Part shown: piece by piece, positions 9,013 to 18,386 of the stretch
Position numbering within the stretch: the first letter of the stretch is position 1
Layout of the letters: the number at the start of each line of letters is the position of its first letter
Assembly (NCBI GenBank): GCA_016934295.1
Contig: JAFGTD010000038.1
Coordinates: forward strand, 1-43,456
Reading direction: 5' to 3'
Source of the DNA: Acidobacteriota bacterium
GTDB lineage: Bacteria > Acidobacteriota > UBA6911
DNA: 43,456 nucleotides
Notes under the pieces: model-generated
Seen by the model: the letters and a program-made list of their open reading frames with translations, nothing else
Told to the model about the DNA's origin: nothing
The model's database searches: none
Position numbers and translations under genes: made by a program

Positions 9013-10410
9013 TTAGACAGCGACTTTGATGCTGTTCTTGGAAAGCTCTTTGGCACGATACATGGCTGCATCCGCTTTTTTAATCAATCCTTCAGCCGTG
9101 AGGGTGTGCTTGGGGCAGTTGGCTACCCCGAGGCTTACAGTCAGGCGTATGCTAAGATTCTGTGCGACAAACTCGCACTCTTCAACCTTCTTTCGGATTC
9201 GCTCGGCTATGACCATCGCCCCGTTCAAAGGGGTTTCCGGCAGAACAATCACAAATTCGTCTCCTCCATATCTTCCTACGACATCGGTTTCTCGAACCAT
9301 CCCGCGAAAAACCTGTCCCATTTCGGACAGGGCCTGGCTTCCCACCAGGTGCCCGAAAGTATCGTTTATCCTTTTAAAGCCATCAACATCGATAAACAGC
9401 AAGGATACTTTTTTCTTGTAGCGCAGGCAACGTTTTACATCCGCTTCAAGATACTGCATCAGATAACGATAGTTGAAAAGCTTCGTGAGATCATCCGTTA
9501 TCGTACGCCTCTCAGCCTCTTCGAAACGATCCAGCGTCTGAATCGCGATCGCAAGCGGATGAGCCAGCAACTCGAGCAATGACTGGTCCTGCCGGGTGAA
9601 AGCTCCGTTTTCCTTGTTGATAAGTTCGATGACGCCGATTTTTTCCCCGCGAAACTGCAAGGGATAACATAGAATCGATCGTATAAAAACACTATCTTTA
9701 CTGAAAGGAACCTTCAGTTCAAATGAATAATGATTATTCAGGTAAGGTTTCCCGCTTTGCATTGCCTTTTCTATTATGGAACTGTTCGCATGGTGTTCGA
9801 ACAGATCCAGGTCCTTGATGTTTCCCGTGCTGTAGGATCGCTGCAGGGTTCCGGTCCCGTCTCCAAAGAGGTAGAGGATGCAATCTTCAGCCCGAATATT
9901 CGACAGTAGCTTATTGGCCAGCAGGCTCATTCCGAGGCTGCGATCCTGTGTATCCGAAGAAGATTCCACAGTCGTAACGAAGGCTTCGAAAAAGTCCTGC
10001 ACCACATCCGAATGCCGCCGAACGAGAGAAATTTCCCTTTGCTGATTCCTGGTTAGAGAAAAACCTTCCAGTAAATGGCGAGCGAGGTAGAAGGGCATCG
10101 GCAACTGCACGGCGAGAAGACCGGTTTCGGTCCTGGACAATGTTCCGGATACATCCACGGTGGAATCCCGATATCCGACAAGCTCGGCGCCGGGGAATAA
10201 GTTTGACAGATGACATTGCATATCGGGGCAATCGCTCTCAAGCGGGAAAAAGACTGCCAGGTAATCCTTCAAAAACATCATAGGCCCGGAAAAAATATCC
10301 TTTTCACGAAAGTGCTCGAATCTCCACAGCATTCCCCGGACATTTTTATCCGCTACAATCTGAGGCGGTTGACTTCTGTATACAATCCCGATCTTCGGTG
10401 GTTCAAACAT
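9013..10410 (-). CDS. GAF-GGDEF diguanylate cyclase at the head of the mre operon
   Basis: A 465-residue cytosolic protein with no membrane segment. Residues 1-130 are an N-terminal region I do not recognise, about 150-292 is a GAF sensor fold (PLQFRGEKIGVIELINKENG) and 300-465 is a GGDEF domain. The DDLTKLFNYR entry motif, Asp341 metal site (LFIDVDGFKRIND), GGDEF at 382-386 and an RxxD inhibitory site (RETD, 373-376) five residues upstream are all intact. It should therefore make c-di-GMP from two GTP with product inhibition. Only 5 bases separate its stop from mreB, which suggests that c-di-GMP signalling is expressed together with the cell-elongation machinery. The ligand of the GAF domain cannot be told. 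Confidence 0.9.
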   Translation of the reverse strand: MFEPPKIGIVYRSQPPQIVADKNVRGMLWRFEHFREKDIFSGPMMFLKDYLAVFFPLESDCPDMQCHLSNLFPGAELVGYRDSTVDVSGTLSRTETGLLAVQLPMPFYLARHLLEGFSLTRNQQREISLVRRHSDVVQDFFEAFVTTVESSSDTQDRSLGMSLLANKLLSNIRAEDCILYLFGDGTGTLQRSYSTGNIKDLDLFEHHANSSIIEKAMQSGKPYLNNHYSFELKVPFSKDSVFIRSILCYPLQFRGEKIGVIELINKENGAFTRQDQSLLELLAHPLAIAIQTLDRFEEAERRTITDDLTKLFNYRYLMQYLEADVKRCLRYKKKVSLLFIDVDGFKRINDTFGHLVGSQALSEMGQVFRGMVRETDVVGRYGGDEFVIVLPETPLNGAMVIAERIRKKVEECEFVAQNLSIRLTVSLGVANCPKHTLTAEGLIKKADAAMYRAKELSKNSIKVAV

Positions 10411-10718
10411 TCTTGATTCTACTCAATGTGAGAAATGCGGATAAATGAGTACGCACAAAATTAACCTCACGCCGACACACGGATAAACGAGGTCTCACTA
10501 TCCTCATCGGAAGGGTACAGTAGTATTATTATATAATCCTGAGGGAATTCATGAAATTGGAACCGGACCGAAGCCTTTTGAAACCAGGGCTTAACAGAAA
10601 CACGGCCTTTTGCCGTAAAAGGGTGGATGCATAGCGGGCATGTATCCTTAATTTTCTTCCAAAATCATGTGTTATACTTTGTGTTTTTACCTGAATTCGA
10701 ACGGAGGGTACTCTTTCC
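10411..10718. promoter_or_regulatory. Divergent intergenic region between the GGDEF-mre unit and ppiD
   Basis: This 308-base gap must hold promoters for both directions. For ppiD, a TATACT (10673-10678) about 40 bases before the ATG is the best -10 candidate, without a good -35; GGAGGG at 10703-10708 is the ribosome site. On the minus strand, a TATAAT within 10525-10537 could serve the mre unit but again lacks a good -35. No operator or RNA gene was recognised. Confidence 0.35.
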
Positions 10719-12656
10719 ATGCTTGATATTATGCGCAAGAAAAAGCGGATGAAAGCCATTGTTCTATGGGTCGTCATTATAGCCGTCGGCGGTTCTATGG
10801 TCGTCTGGGGTGTGGCTCTGAATTTGGGAGGCTCCGGTCGTTCCGCCCTGGGCTCCTATGCGGCCATCGTCGACGAAGAGACTATTTCCATGAAAGAGTT
10901 CCTTGAAAACTACCAGCGTAGCCTGCAAAGGCTGAACGAGAATGCCCAGACCGAACTGGATGCGGAATTGCTGAAGTCCCTGGGAATATCCCAACAGATT
11001 CTCAATAGTTTAATCACCAGTAAAATCGTGGAAATTCTGGCCGACCGGGTGGGCGTCACCGTAACCGACAACGAAGTCGGGCAGGCAATTATTAAACACC
11101 CGGAGCTGCAGGTTGACGGAAAATTTATCGGGCTGGAACGGTACCAACAAATTCTTGCCGCCAACAGGATTCCCCTCGAAAGGTTTGAAAGAGATATACG
11201 GTATACCGAACTGGCGAATAAATTATCAAGAACCATTACGGATTCGCTGGATGTAAGCGATCGCGAACTGCGGGAAGAATTTTCCAGATTAAATCAAACA
11301 ACCACAGTCGATTACGTCCTCCTGAATAAAGACACCTTTAAAAAGCGCGTAAAACCGACGGATGAAGAGTTGCAGGCATACTTTGAAGAGAACAAGGAAA
11401 CTTACAGGATCAAGGAAAAACGGCGGGCCCGGTATCTGCTGGTGCCGACATCTGAGATACTTCCAGCCATCAAGGTAACCGAGGAAGAAATTAAGGACGA
11501 ATGGGACAGGAATCCTGTTCCGGAGACCGTCGAAGTTGCCCACATCCTTTTTCTGGTGAAGGATCCCGCCGAGGAGGAAGAGGTTCGGACCAGGGCTGAA
11601 GCCGTACTGAAAAAGGCTCAGGGAGGCGAGGATTTTGCTGCCCTGGCAAATCAATACTCCGAAGATACAAGCAGCGCCGATCAGGGTGGATACCTGGGAC
11701 CGTTGCAGCGTGGTCAAATGCCGATGAAGGAATTCGAAGAAGCCGCTTTCAGTCTGAATCCGGGTGAAATTTCCGGTCTTGTCCGCACCCGGGATTACGG
11801 CTTTCACATCATCAAAGTATTCCGGCATGACAGACCGACTCTCGAATCGAACCGTCTCAATCTGATGACGACCATCCAATTCAGAAAGGCCAAGGAAAAG
11901 GCGAAAAATGAAGCCGAGAAAGCGGCCGAGCTTTCGGCTGACCTGGAAGATCTCGAGGCGATCGGGAAAGAGCTGGATGTAGAAACGGAAGTCAAGGAAA
12001 CAGACCTCTTCAAGAACGACGACAACCCCTATTCCCTGGGTATTTCGCAAGCCCTACTGAATGACATATTCCAGATCAAGGAGATCGGCTCGATCGGTAA
12101 TGTCGTTGAGCATACTCTGGGATATGCATTTGCCAAACTTGAAGAGGTGCAGATGGCCAGACCCGGCCAATTCGAGGAATCCCGGGAACAGGTAAGAAAG
12201 GATTTTATCGAAGCCGAAGCCAAAGAACGGATGCAAGAGGCGGCAAAGACACTTTCGGATGAATCCGCCCAAATGGAAAGCCTTGCCAAAGCGGCCGGCA
12301 AACAGGGTTACGAGTTGAAAACCAGCCCGAATTTCAAGATAAGCGAATCACCCGGACCGGATATCGCAAACATGAACGCGTTTAATGCCGCCGCTTTTGA
12401 ATTGGAACCCGGTAATATCAGCAAACCGATTGAGATGACGGATACGACGGCCGTTCTCCAGGTAAAAGCCAGATCTCCGTTTGACGAAGCCGCCTTCGAA
12501 AAGGAAAGAGACGAATTATACAACCAGATGTTAAGCTCCATGCAGGCGGCTTACCTGGAAGATTACCTCCGCTCGTTCAGGGAAAAGTTGGAGGAAGACG
12601 GGAAAATCCTTATCAACCCGGAAATTTTTGAAATGGCGGAGCGTATTTCCTTCTAA
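10719..12656 (+). CDS. ppiD: PpiD-like periplasmic peptidyl-prolyl isomerase/chaperone
   Basis: A 645-residue membrane-anchored foldase. Residues 1-12 are basic and 13-35 form one membrane segment, with the rest periplasmic. A SurA_N/PpiD chaperone helix region covers about 50-220, and one parvulin (PpiC) domain about 262-362 carries VAHILF, the DFAALANQYSED strand, GGYLG and the YGFHIIKV end. A long helical C-terminal part completes the PpiD architecture (E. coli 623 residues). Its role is to assist outer-membrane and secreted proteins leaving the Sec translocon. It is a single-gene unit ending at a hairpin at 12674. Confidence 0.9.
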   Translation: MLDIMRKKKRMKAIVLWVVIIAVGGSMVVWGVALNLGGSGRSALGSYAAIVDEETISMKEFLENYQRSLQRLNENAQTELDAELLKSLGISQQILNSLITSKIVEILADRVGVTVTDNEVGQAIIKHPELQVDGKFIGLERYQQILAANRIPLERFERDIRYTELANKLSRTITDSLDVSDRELREEFSRLNQTTTVDYVLLNKDTFKKRVKPTDEELQAYFEENKETYRIKEKRRARYLLVPTSEILPAIKVTEEEIKDEWDRNPVPETVEVAHILFLVKDPAEEEEVRTRAEAVLKKAQGGEDFAALANQYSEDTSSADQGGYLGPLQRGQMPMKEFEEAAFSLNPGEISGLVRTRDYGFHIIKVFRHDRPTLESNRLNLMTTIQFRKAKEKAKNEAEKAAELSADLEDLEAIGKELDVETEVKETDLFKNDDNPYSLGISQALLNDIFQIKEIGSIGNVVEHTLGYAFAKLEEVQMARPGQFEESREQVRKDFIEAEAKERMQEAAKTLSDESAQMESLAKAAGKQGYELKTSPNFKISESPGPDIANMNAFNAAAFELEPGNISKPIEMTDTTAVLQVKARSPFDEAAFEKERDELYNQMLSSMQAAYLEDYLRSFREKLEEDGKILINPEIFEMAERISF

Positions 12657-12668
12657 AAAAGGTCCGGG

Positions 12669-13298
12669 TTAAGCACTGTTTCGAACAGTGTTTTCTTCCG
12701 ATTCAGGATCGGAGACTCCTTCACAAAGCGAGAAAGCATACCCGTGTAATTTTTCGACGACCTGGGCCATTTTCTCAAGCTCGGAATAGAGTTTCTCTAT
12801 ATCCGACCTTATCTTCCCCGTGCAATGAACGTTCAGAGCCAGCAATTGAGTAGAACCCATTACAACGGCGAGTGGATTATTCAGATCGTGAACAAGCGCC
12901 CGCACACGGGAACCGACATCCGCACAAAAGGACCCGTCTTCATCACTCGAATCCTGAAATTCGATCCGTCTTGATAATAAAAGAAATCCCGAATGCCGGC
13001 TTTCTTTGTCCGAGAGCAGTATTACCGAACCGCGAGTTTTGATCTTCTTGCCGTGATGGTCACGATAAATGATTTCCCCTTCCCATTTTCCCTCATCTTC
13101 TACGGTATTGAGGATTTGCGGCATTTCATAAACCGTTTTATCGGCAAGAAACCGGGTGATCGGGCGTCCGATCATTTCCCTGCCCGCATATCCCGCAAAG
13201 CCTTCAGTGCCGGAAGATAGCGCCGTAACAAGGGTTTCGGAGGATAAAGTCACCGCAAGCCAACCGGACGAATTTGTCAGCAATTCCATAGCAGGCAC
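12669..13298 (-). CDS. PAS protein with histidine phosphoacceptor helix but no ATPase domain
   Basis: A 209-residue protein. Residues about 8-125 form a PAS fold (GYAGREMIGRPITRFL, then EGEIIYRDHHGKKI). From 130 a DHp-like helix carries the H-box RALVHDLNNPLAVVMG, close to that of NtrB-type kinases, followed by a second helix ending near 195. No N, G1, F or G2 box of a HATPase follows before the stop, so it cannot phosphorylate itself. It may be a phosphotransfer or dimerisation partner, or a truncated kinase. The listed start is GTG; ATG 13289 is equally possible because neither has a good ribosome site. The 3' end overlaps the ppiD terminator. The following 13299-13452 shows nothing. Confidence 0.7.
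   Translation of the reverse strand: MPAMELLTNSSGWLAVTLSSETLVTALSSGTEGFAGYAGREMIGRPITRFLADKTVYEMPQILNTVEDEGKWEGEIIYRDHHGKKIKTRGSVILLSDKESRHSGFLLLSRRIEFQDSSDEDGSFCADVGSRVRALVHDLNNPLAVVMGSTQLLALNVHCTGKIRSDIEKLYSELEKMAQVVEKLHGYAFSLCEGVSDPESEENTVRNSA
12674..12694 (+). terminator. Terminator of ppiD
   Basis: CACTGTT (12674-12680) pairs perfectly with AACAGTG (12684-12690) around a TCG loop and is followed by TTTT. It sits 18 bases after the ppiD stop and inside the last codons of the convergent PAS gene. Confidence 0.7.
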
Positions 13299-13452
13299 AC
13301 ACCATCAGTCTATAATTTGAGTACACTGCTTCTATCGTCAGATCAGCCGATCTCTATTAGGAAATTTGTGTTCATCCCTTGTCGGGAACAGGATTCCGTC
13401 ATTACGCCGGGATGTTTGCCTGCCTTATCGAAGCACGCCCAGCCCGCATTTC

Positions 13453-15069
13453 TTACAAGATTCCCACTGTGACGGCATCTGCCATTTTATAATAATCTTC
13501 CCGCCCGTCGCCAGTGCCGTGGATGGATGCCTCCAATCCTCCCCAGACCGGTTGGAATATGCCGGGATCCATGACTTTCAGTTTCCCGGATATACGGGGT
13601 TTAAACTCCATCATGTTCAGGATATCCCGCTGCAAATCGATTCCGGGCGCAATTTCAATCAGTAACAGTTGCCCGTTCTCCAGTTTGAAAACACACCTTT
13701 CGGTAATGAACAGTACAGGTGTACCCTTTTTCATTGCGTATTCCCCACTGAAGGTGACCTGGTCTATTTCCCGGACGAATTTTCGGCCTTGGCCTTCCTT
13801 CGTAATACACAGTGCCCCGTTACTCACTACTCCTTCGGAACCGGTCGTGAACATACCGCAAAAGACCACTTTTTTGGAATTTTGGGTGATGTTAATAAAT
13901 CCGCCGGGACCGGCCACTCGGTTGCCGAATTTACTGACGTTGACATTCCCGCACCGATCCGCCTGGGCTAGACCGACAAAGGTCGCGTCCAGGCCGCCTC
14001 CCTCGTAATAGTCAAACATGGAGGAATGGTCGATCATAGCCTCGGCGTTGTAGGCGCCTCCAAAATCCAGTCCATCAGCCGGAATCCCGCCGAAAACACC
14101 AAGTTCCGTGGTGATCGTTACGGAATCGAACAATCTCTCCTCGGCAATCGTTCCGGCGATCTGGGCGGGTATTCCCACGCCCAGGTTGATGACATCCCCT
14201 GCTTTAAGTTCCATGGACGCACGGCGGGCAATTATCTTTTTTACGTGAAAGGGCGGGGTCGGGATCTTATCCAGGGGCACTTTAATATGCCCGGCCAATG
14301 CGGGGTCCATAAGAGTTTGCTGGGTCTGCATATGGTTTTCAGGCCTGGCGATGACAACATGATCCACCAGCGTTCCCGGCACTCTTACCCTTTTGGGGTG
14401 GAGGCTGTGGTTCATCGACAGACTCTGAGCCTGGGCTATCACGATACCGCCGCTGTTCTTCGCGGCCATCGCCAGGGGAAGCGCCTCCAGGATAACAGAC
14501 TCGTTATCCATAGTCAGATTCCCGTTTTCGTCGGCTACAGTGCCGCGGATAAGTGCCACATCCACCGGAAACGGTTTGTAGTAAAGCTGTTCCTGGCCGT
14601 TGATATCGATCAAGGAGACCAGGTCCTCCTTCGTAATGGAGGTGATTTTGCCTCCTTCCAGTCTCGGATCCACATAGGTGCCGAGTCCTACCGACGTTAT
14701 CACACCCACCTTCTTACCGGCGATGGCACGCCACAGCTGGCAGATCACACCCTGCGGGATAAGATAGCACTCTATTTTATTCTGCTCGATCAGATTGACC
14801 ATATTGGGTGATGATAGTGTATGTCCGCAGATCAGCCTCTTAACCAGGCCTTCATGACCGAGATGCGTGGTTCCTCTCTTCTTGTAATCCCCGCATGTGC
14901 AGGCGTGTACAAGGGTTACATCCTTTGGGTGCCCCGATTCCAGGAACCGGTCTTCAACGGCAATGGCAACCTCCTCAGCCCATCCGGACAATCCCTGGGT
15001 GCTGGCTCCAATGGTAGCCCCGTCCCGTATTAACATGGCCGCTTCCCGAGCGGTTATTACCTTTGACAT
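13453..15069 (-). CDS. Class I acyl-CoA:acetate/propionate CoA-transferase
   Basis: A 538-residue fused alpha-beta CoA-transferase of family I (YdiF/propionate CoA-transferase type). It moves CoA between an acyl-CoA and a carboxylate such as acetate through a glutamyl-CoA intermediate. The catalytic Glu is Glu322 in TTELGVFGGIP. The N-terminal half shows GATIGASTQGLSGW; the C-terminal half begins near residue 283 with the AGDVINLGVGIPAQ glycine loop. I chose ATG 15069 because GAGGAG lies 7 bases upstream; an upstream GTG (15090) lacks this. It diverges from an ADP-forming acyl-CoA synthetase, another enzyme that interconverts acyl-CoA and free acid. The exact substrate is not visible. Confidence 0.9.
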   Translation of the reverse strand: MSKVITAREAAMLIRDGATIGASTQGLSGWAEEVAIAVEDRFLESGHPKDVTLVHACTCGDYKKRGTTHLGHEGLVKRLICGHTLSSPNMVNLIEQNKIECYLIPQGVICQLWRAIAGKKVGVITSVGLGTYVDPRLEGGKITSITKEDLVSLIDINGQEQLYYKPFPVDVALIRGTVADENGNLTMDNESVILEALPLAMAAKNSGGIVIAQAQSLSMNHSLHPKRVRVPGTLVDHVVIARPENHMQTQQTLMDPALAGHIKVPLDKIPTPPFHVKKIIARRASMELKAGDVINLGVGIPAQIAGTIAEERLFDSVTITTELGVFGGIPADGLDFGGAYNAEAMIDHSSMFDYYEGGGLDATFVGLAQADRCGNVNVSKFGNRVAGPGGFINITQNSKKVVFCGMFTTGSEGVVSNGALCITKEGQGRKFVREIDQVTFSGEYAMKKGTPVLFITERCVFKLENGQLLLIEIAPGIDLQRDILNMMEFKPRISGKLKVMDPGIFQPVWGGLEASIHGTGDGREDYYKMADAVTVGIL

Positions 15070-15764
15070 TTTCGTACTCCTCGCAGACACACGACTCTTC
15101 CACTACCTGAGAACAGAGTTATTCCCGGTCGATGTATTGGCGTGTCGTTGTGTCCTTTACGATTCAATACATCCGAAAAGTGGTGCAGATCCAGCTATAA
15201 ACAAACGCAGTGCATTAAAATTGCAGTATGAATTATAAAGCTACTCCTTTGACCCGATCTTTAAAAATGCCCACTCATAAAACATGATGTATATTTTATC
15301 GTCCGATTGCGCTTTTTGCAATAAAAATATTTAGCATATTTTATGATATAAGTTTAAAATATTAGCTGTTCTTATACATCGGGCCTTCATCTGTGAAACA
15401 GGATTTCATTACAGTATGAAACCGATTCACTGGATCGGGAAGGATAGCGGACAGGGAAAGAATCAAGAATTCCTTTAATCGTAACATTATCAAACAATAT
15501 CCGTGACGCCTATTCTGCTTACTATACTTGCGGGTAAAACAGCTATCGGCTATACTATGCACGATTTAAAACATTTAGAGTGATTTAAAAGCAGGTTCCG
15601 GGAAATTCTTTTGGAAATGTTTGCAACTGATTTTTACCTGATTTGAAATCCGCCAATATCAGCCAAGAGATAAGACAAGACATTAAAAACAAAGAACATA
15701 AGGGCAGGAAACCGAATTATGATTCATTGAAACAACCTTGCCCGGCAAAATTTTGAGGGTAACT
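15070..15764. other. AT-rich divergent intergenic region
   Basis: About 695 bases between the divergent CoA-transferase and acyl-CoA synthetase genes. It is clearly more AT-rich than its neighbours, especially 15290-15360. No gene with convincing composition or ribosome site was found; a 66-codon leftward frame at 15362-15562 looks random. A sigma-54 type site was sought and not found with correct spacing. It presumably holds both promoters. Confidence 0.4.
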
Positions 15765-17954
15765 ATGTCAGACAAAGTGCTCAATCGTTTTTTTCTACCA
15801 AAATCCGTAGTGGTTTTCGGTGCGTCCGAAAGCATTTACTCCTATGGAACCCGCTTTATCCAGGCTTTGCACGATTTTGGATACAAGGGGAAAATATATG
15901 CCGTCAACTATAAAGGCGAAAAAACCCTGGGACATAAAATTTACCGAAGTCTCGATGAAATAAAGGACAAAATCGATCTGGCATTCATCACCGTCTCCGC
16001 TAAGTATATTTTAGGCACCCTTAATGAATGCATCGCCAAGGATATAAAAGCCGCCGTAGCCTTCACGGCGGGATTCAGCGAAACCGGTGCGCAGGGCCGT
16101 GAACTCGAAAAAGAAATTGTAAAAACGATTGGCGGGAAACTGCGACTGATCGGCCCCAACTGCTTCGGCCCTTACTGCCCCAGCGGCGGCATAACCGTGG
16201 TTACAGGCGGAGAATTCGCAAAGGAATCGGGTCCGGTCGCCCTGATCGCCCAGAGCGGTCAGCTCTCGGAATGCATCATCGCCCGCGCTCAGGGCGAGGG
16301 TATCCGGTATTCGAAATTCGCCAGCTACGGCAATGCCATCGATGTCAACGAGGCGGACCTTATCGATTTTTTAATGGACGACAAGAACACCAGGATAATC
16401 ACACAGTATCTTGAAGGTGTCCGGGACGGCCGCCGCTTCTTTGATATTGCGCGCCGAAACGCCGGAGAAAAGCCCCATATCATCTGGAAAGTAGGCCTGA
16501 CACAGATGGGCGCTTCCGCTTCATCGTCCCACACCGGTTCTCTCGCCGGCACCGGAGCAGCCTGGGACGCTTTCTTCCGCCAGACGGGCGCCGTTCAGGT
16601 ATCCACTCTTGATGAAATGACCGATGCGACCGTCGCGTTCAACCATCTGCCGAAGGGATGCGGCATGAGAGTCGGGTACATCAGTGGAGGCGGAGCCGGC
16701 ACCGTACTGGGCGCCGACGCATGCGATACCGCAGGCATGGAGATGCCCGCGTTCACGAAACAGACCGAAAACAAACTGGCCGAACTTCTCCCCGGGGTCG
16801 GATTATCGTTTAGAAATCCGGTCGACGTCGGCAATCCGCATCCTCCGAAGGAACTCCTGTACGGTCTGCTCTCGACCATGGCCGCGGACAAGAACGTGGA
16901 TGTTGTCGTCGTAAGAAGGATTCTGTTCTCGGTCAAGATGAGCAAGATATTCAGCGGCTCCACAGCTCCTTCGGAAAAAGATCAAAAGGAACTGCTCGAA
17001 GTCCCGGTCAAGGTCCTGAAAAAGTACGGCAAGCCCGTCATTATCATCCTTCCGGATGACATGACAGGCACCGAGTCCATCTACCTCGAAGAGGAAAGAA
17101 GAAAGATTCGCGACTACTTTTTCGCCAACGGCATTGCAGTATTCATGTCGGAACAGAGAACCTTCGCGGCTTTGTCCCACCTGTCCAAATTCCAGCAGAG
17201 AAACAGAACCGGTCGTGCCGCCGACAAGAAAATCCCGGCGCCCGTGAAAGGATCCAAAACCAGGAAACTCTTCCTGAACATCCTGGAAAAGACAGAGACG
17301 CCTATCATGGATGAAATCCAGTGCAAAAAGGTTCTGAAGAGTGCGGGCATTAAGGTGACTCTGCCGGTTCTGGCCGCATCCAAGAAAGAGGCCGTTGCCG
17401 CCGCCGACAGGATGGGATATCCCGTAGCCATGAAAATCGTTTCGCCCCAGATCACGCACAAGAGCGATATCGGGGGCGTAAAGCTGAAGCTCCAGAATAA
17501 GGCTGATATCGGAAAAGCTTATGATGAAATCATGGCGGCGGTCAGGAAAAAGGCGGCCAAGGCCCGGATTGACGGCGTCTCCATACAGAAAATGGCGCAG
17601 CCCGGGCTGGAACTGGTAATCGGCATGACCCGGGATCCGCAGTTCGGACCGATGCTGATGTTCGGGCTCGGCGGCACATCGGTTGAAATCCTTAAAGATG
17701 TCGCGTTCAGAATTACGCCTCTGACGCGACAGGATGCCGGGGAGATGGTCCGGCAGATCAAGGGCTATCGCCTGCTTGAAGGATACAGGGGACAGCCGCC
17801 TGTGGACATCGAATACCTCGAAGATACGCTGATGAAATTATCATCCTTCATCGAGGAAAATCCCGAAATCAAGGAAATGGATATCAACCCGCTGTTCGCG
17901 TATAAGAAAGGAGCCGTTGCGGTTGACGCCAGGATCATCCTCGACGAGAAATAA
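15765..17954 (+). CDS. Acyl-CoA synthetase (ADP-forming), fused alpha-beta
   Basis: A 729-residue NDP-forming acyl-CoA synthetase: acyl-CoA + ADP + Pi to acid + CoA + ATP, giving substrate-level ATP. Order: CoA-binding Rossmann domain (1-130, FGASES), succinyl-CoA-synthetase-like flavodoxin domains with phosphohistidine His256 in SSSHTGSLAG, then an ATP-grasp domain (about 500-729) with GYPVAMKIVSP and the second His in THKSDIGGV. GAGGGT lies 4 bases before ATG 15765, so the upstream TTG in frame is unlikely. A second paralogue lies at 32363. It diverges from a CoA-transferase. Acetate, propionate or aryl acids are possible substrates. Confidence 0.92.
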   Translation: MSDKVLNRFFLPKSVVVFGASESIYSYGTRFIQALHDFGYKGKIYAVNYKGEKTLGHKIYRSLDEIKDKIDLAFITVSAKYILGTLNECIAKDIKAAVAFTAGFSETGAQGRELEKEIVKTIGGKLRLIGPNCFGPYCPSGGITVVTGGEFAKESGPVALIAQSGQLSECIIARAQGEGIRYSKFASYGNAIDVNEADLIDFLMDDKNTRIITQYLEGVRDGRRFFDIARRNAGEKPHIIWKVGLTQMGASASSSHTGSLAGTGAAWDAFFRQTGAVQVSTLDEMTDATVAFNHLPKGCGMRVGYISGGGAGTVLGADACDTAGMEMPAFTKQTENKLAELLPGVGLSFRNPVDVGNPHPPKELLYGLLSTMAADKNVDVVVVRRILFSVKMSKIFSGSTAPSEKDQKELLEVPVKVLKKYGKPVIIILPDDMTGTESIYLEEERRKIRDYFFANGIAVFMSEQRTFAALSHLSKFQQRNRTGRAADKKIPAPVKGSKTRKLFLNILEKTETPIMDEIQCKKVLKSAGIKVTLPVLAASKKEAVAAADRMGYPVAMKIVSPQITHKSDIGGVKLKLQNKADIGKAYDEIMAAVRKKAAKARIDGVSIQKMAQPGLELVIGMTRDPQFGPMLMFGLGGTSVEILKDVAFRITPLTRQDAGEMVRQIKGYRLLEGYRGQPPVDIEYLEDTLMKLSSFIEENPEIKEMDINPLFAYKKGAVAVDARIILDEK

Positions 17955-17966
17955 CGAATAATCGTT

Positions 17967-18014
17967 TAGGGGTGGACCTTCCGCCTTCGCCTCTAGCCGA
18001 ATCGAAGATTCCGC
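17967..18014 (+). repeat. Degenerate copy of the TAGGGGCGAA hairpin repeat
   Basis: It matches the element at 34511-34558 almost base for base through the middle (CCTTCCGCCTTCGCC, then TAGCCGAATCGAAGATTC), but its outer arms carry substitutions that weaken both hairpins. Like that copy, it lies directly after an ADP-forming acyl-CoA synthetase gene. Confidence 0.8.
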
Positions 18015-18038
18015 AAACACCCGTTTCTCCCGGTGATT

Positions 18039-18386
18039 CTACCGCGACAGTTCCGCGGTGGGCACAATTTCTGTACCGAGAACCGATACCGGAGCCTCAA
18101 CGATCTTTTCGGCGTCGCGCTGGCGAAGCTCTTCGTATCGGATGGCCCAGATATGCTCTTTGAAAGCCAGGTTCCGCATTTCCACGAGCAGCTTGTATTT
18201 GACGGGATTGTCGCGAAGTACGCCGAAGTTGCGGCCGCAAATACGCGAGCCGGCGCCCATTGCCGGCAGCAGTTTCCGGCCAAAATCGCGCGAAACACGA
18301 TCGATAGTCCGGTGGTTCTGGTGGTGGAAAAGCGTAATGGTATTTCCGGTGGATGTGTCATGGTCGGCATGAAAGCTCAGGAAAAC
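18039..18386 (-). pseudogene. 3' remnant of N-acetylmuramoyl-L-alanine amidase
   Basis: An open frame without its 5' half encodes about 115 residues resembling the C-terminal half of Amidase_3 zinc amidases, which cleave the murein peptide from MurNAc. Visible are FLSFHAD (the SIHAD strand with a zinc-binding His), the GRNFGVLRDNPV strand and LLVEMRNL, holding the catalytic Glu of the family's LVE motif, then the helical tail EELRQRDAEKIVEA. Codons are GC-rich at third positions, as in a real gene. Similarity stops abruptly at about 18386, a few bases inside the end of the convergently placed reading frame of the CotH gene on the same strand, so the 5' half was lost at that junction. Confidence 0.65.

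Noticed and set aside
15362..15562. Leftward 66-codon frame in the AT-rich divergent gap
   Set aside because: No ribosome site, Cys- and Ser-rich random-looking product; no family.
15610..15626. TGGAAATGTTTGCA as a sigma-54 promoter before the acyl-CoA synthetase
   Set aside because: GG and GC elements are two bases too close for a sigma-54 site.
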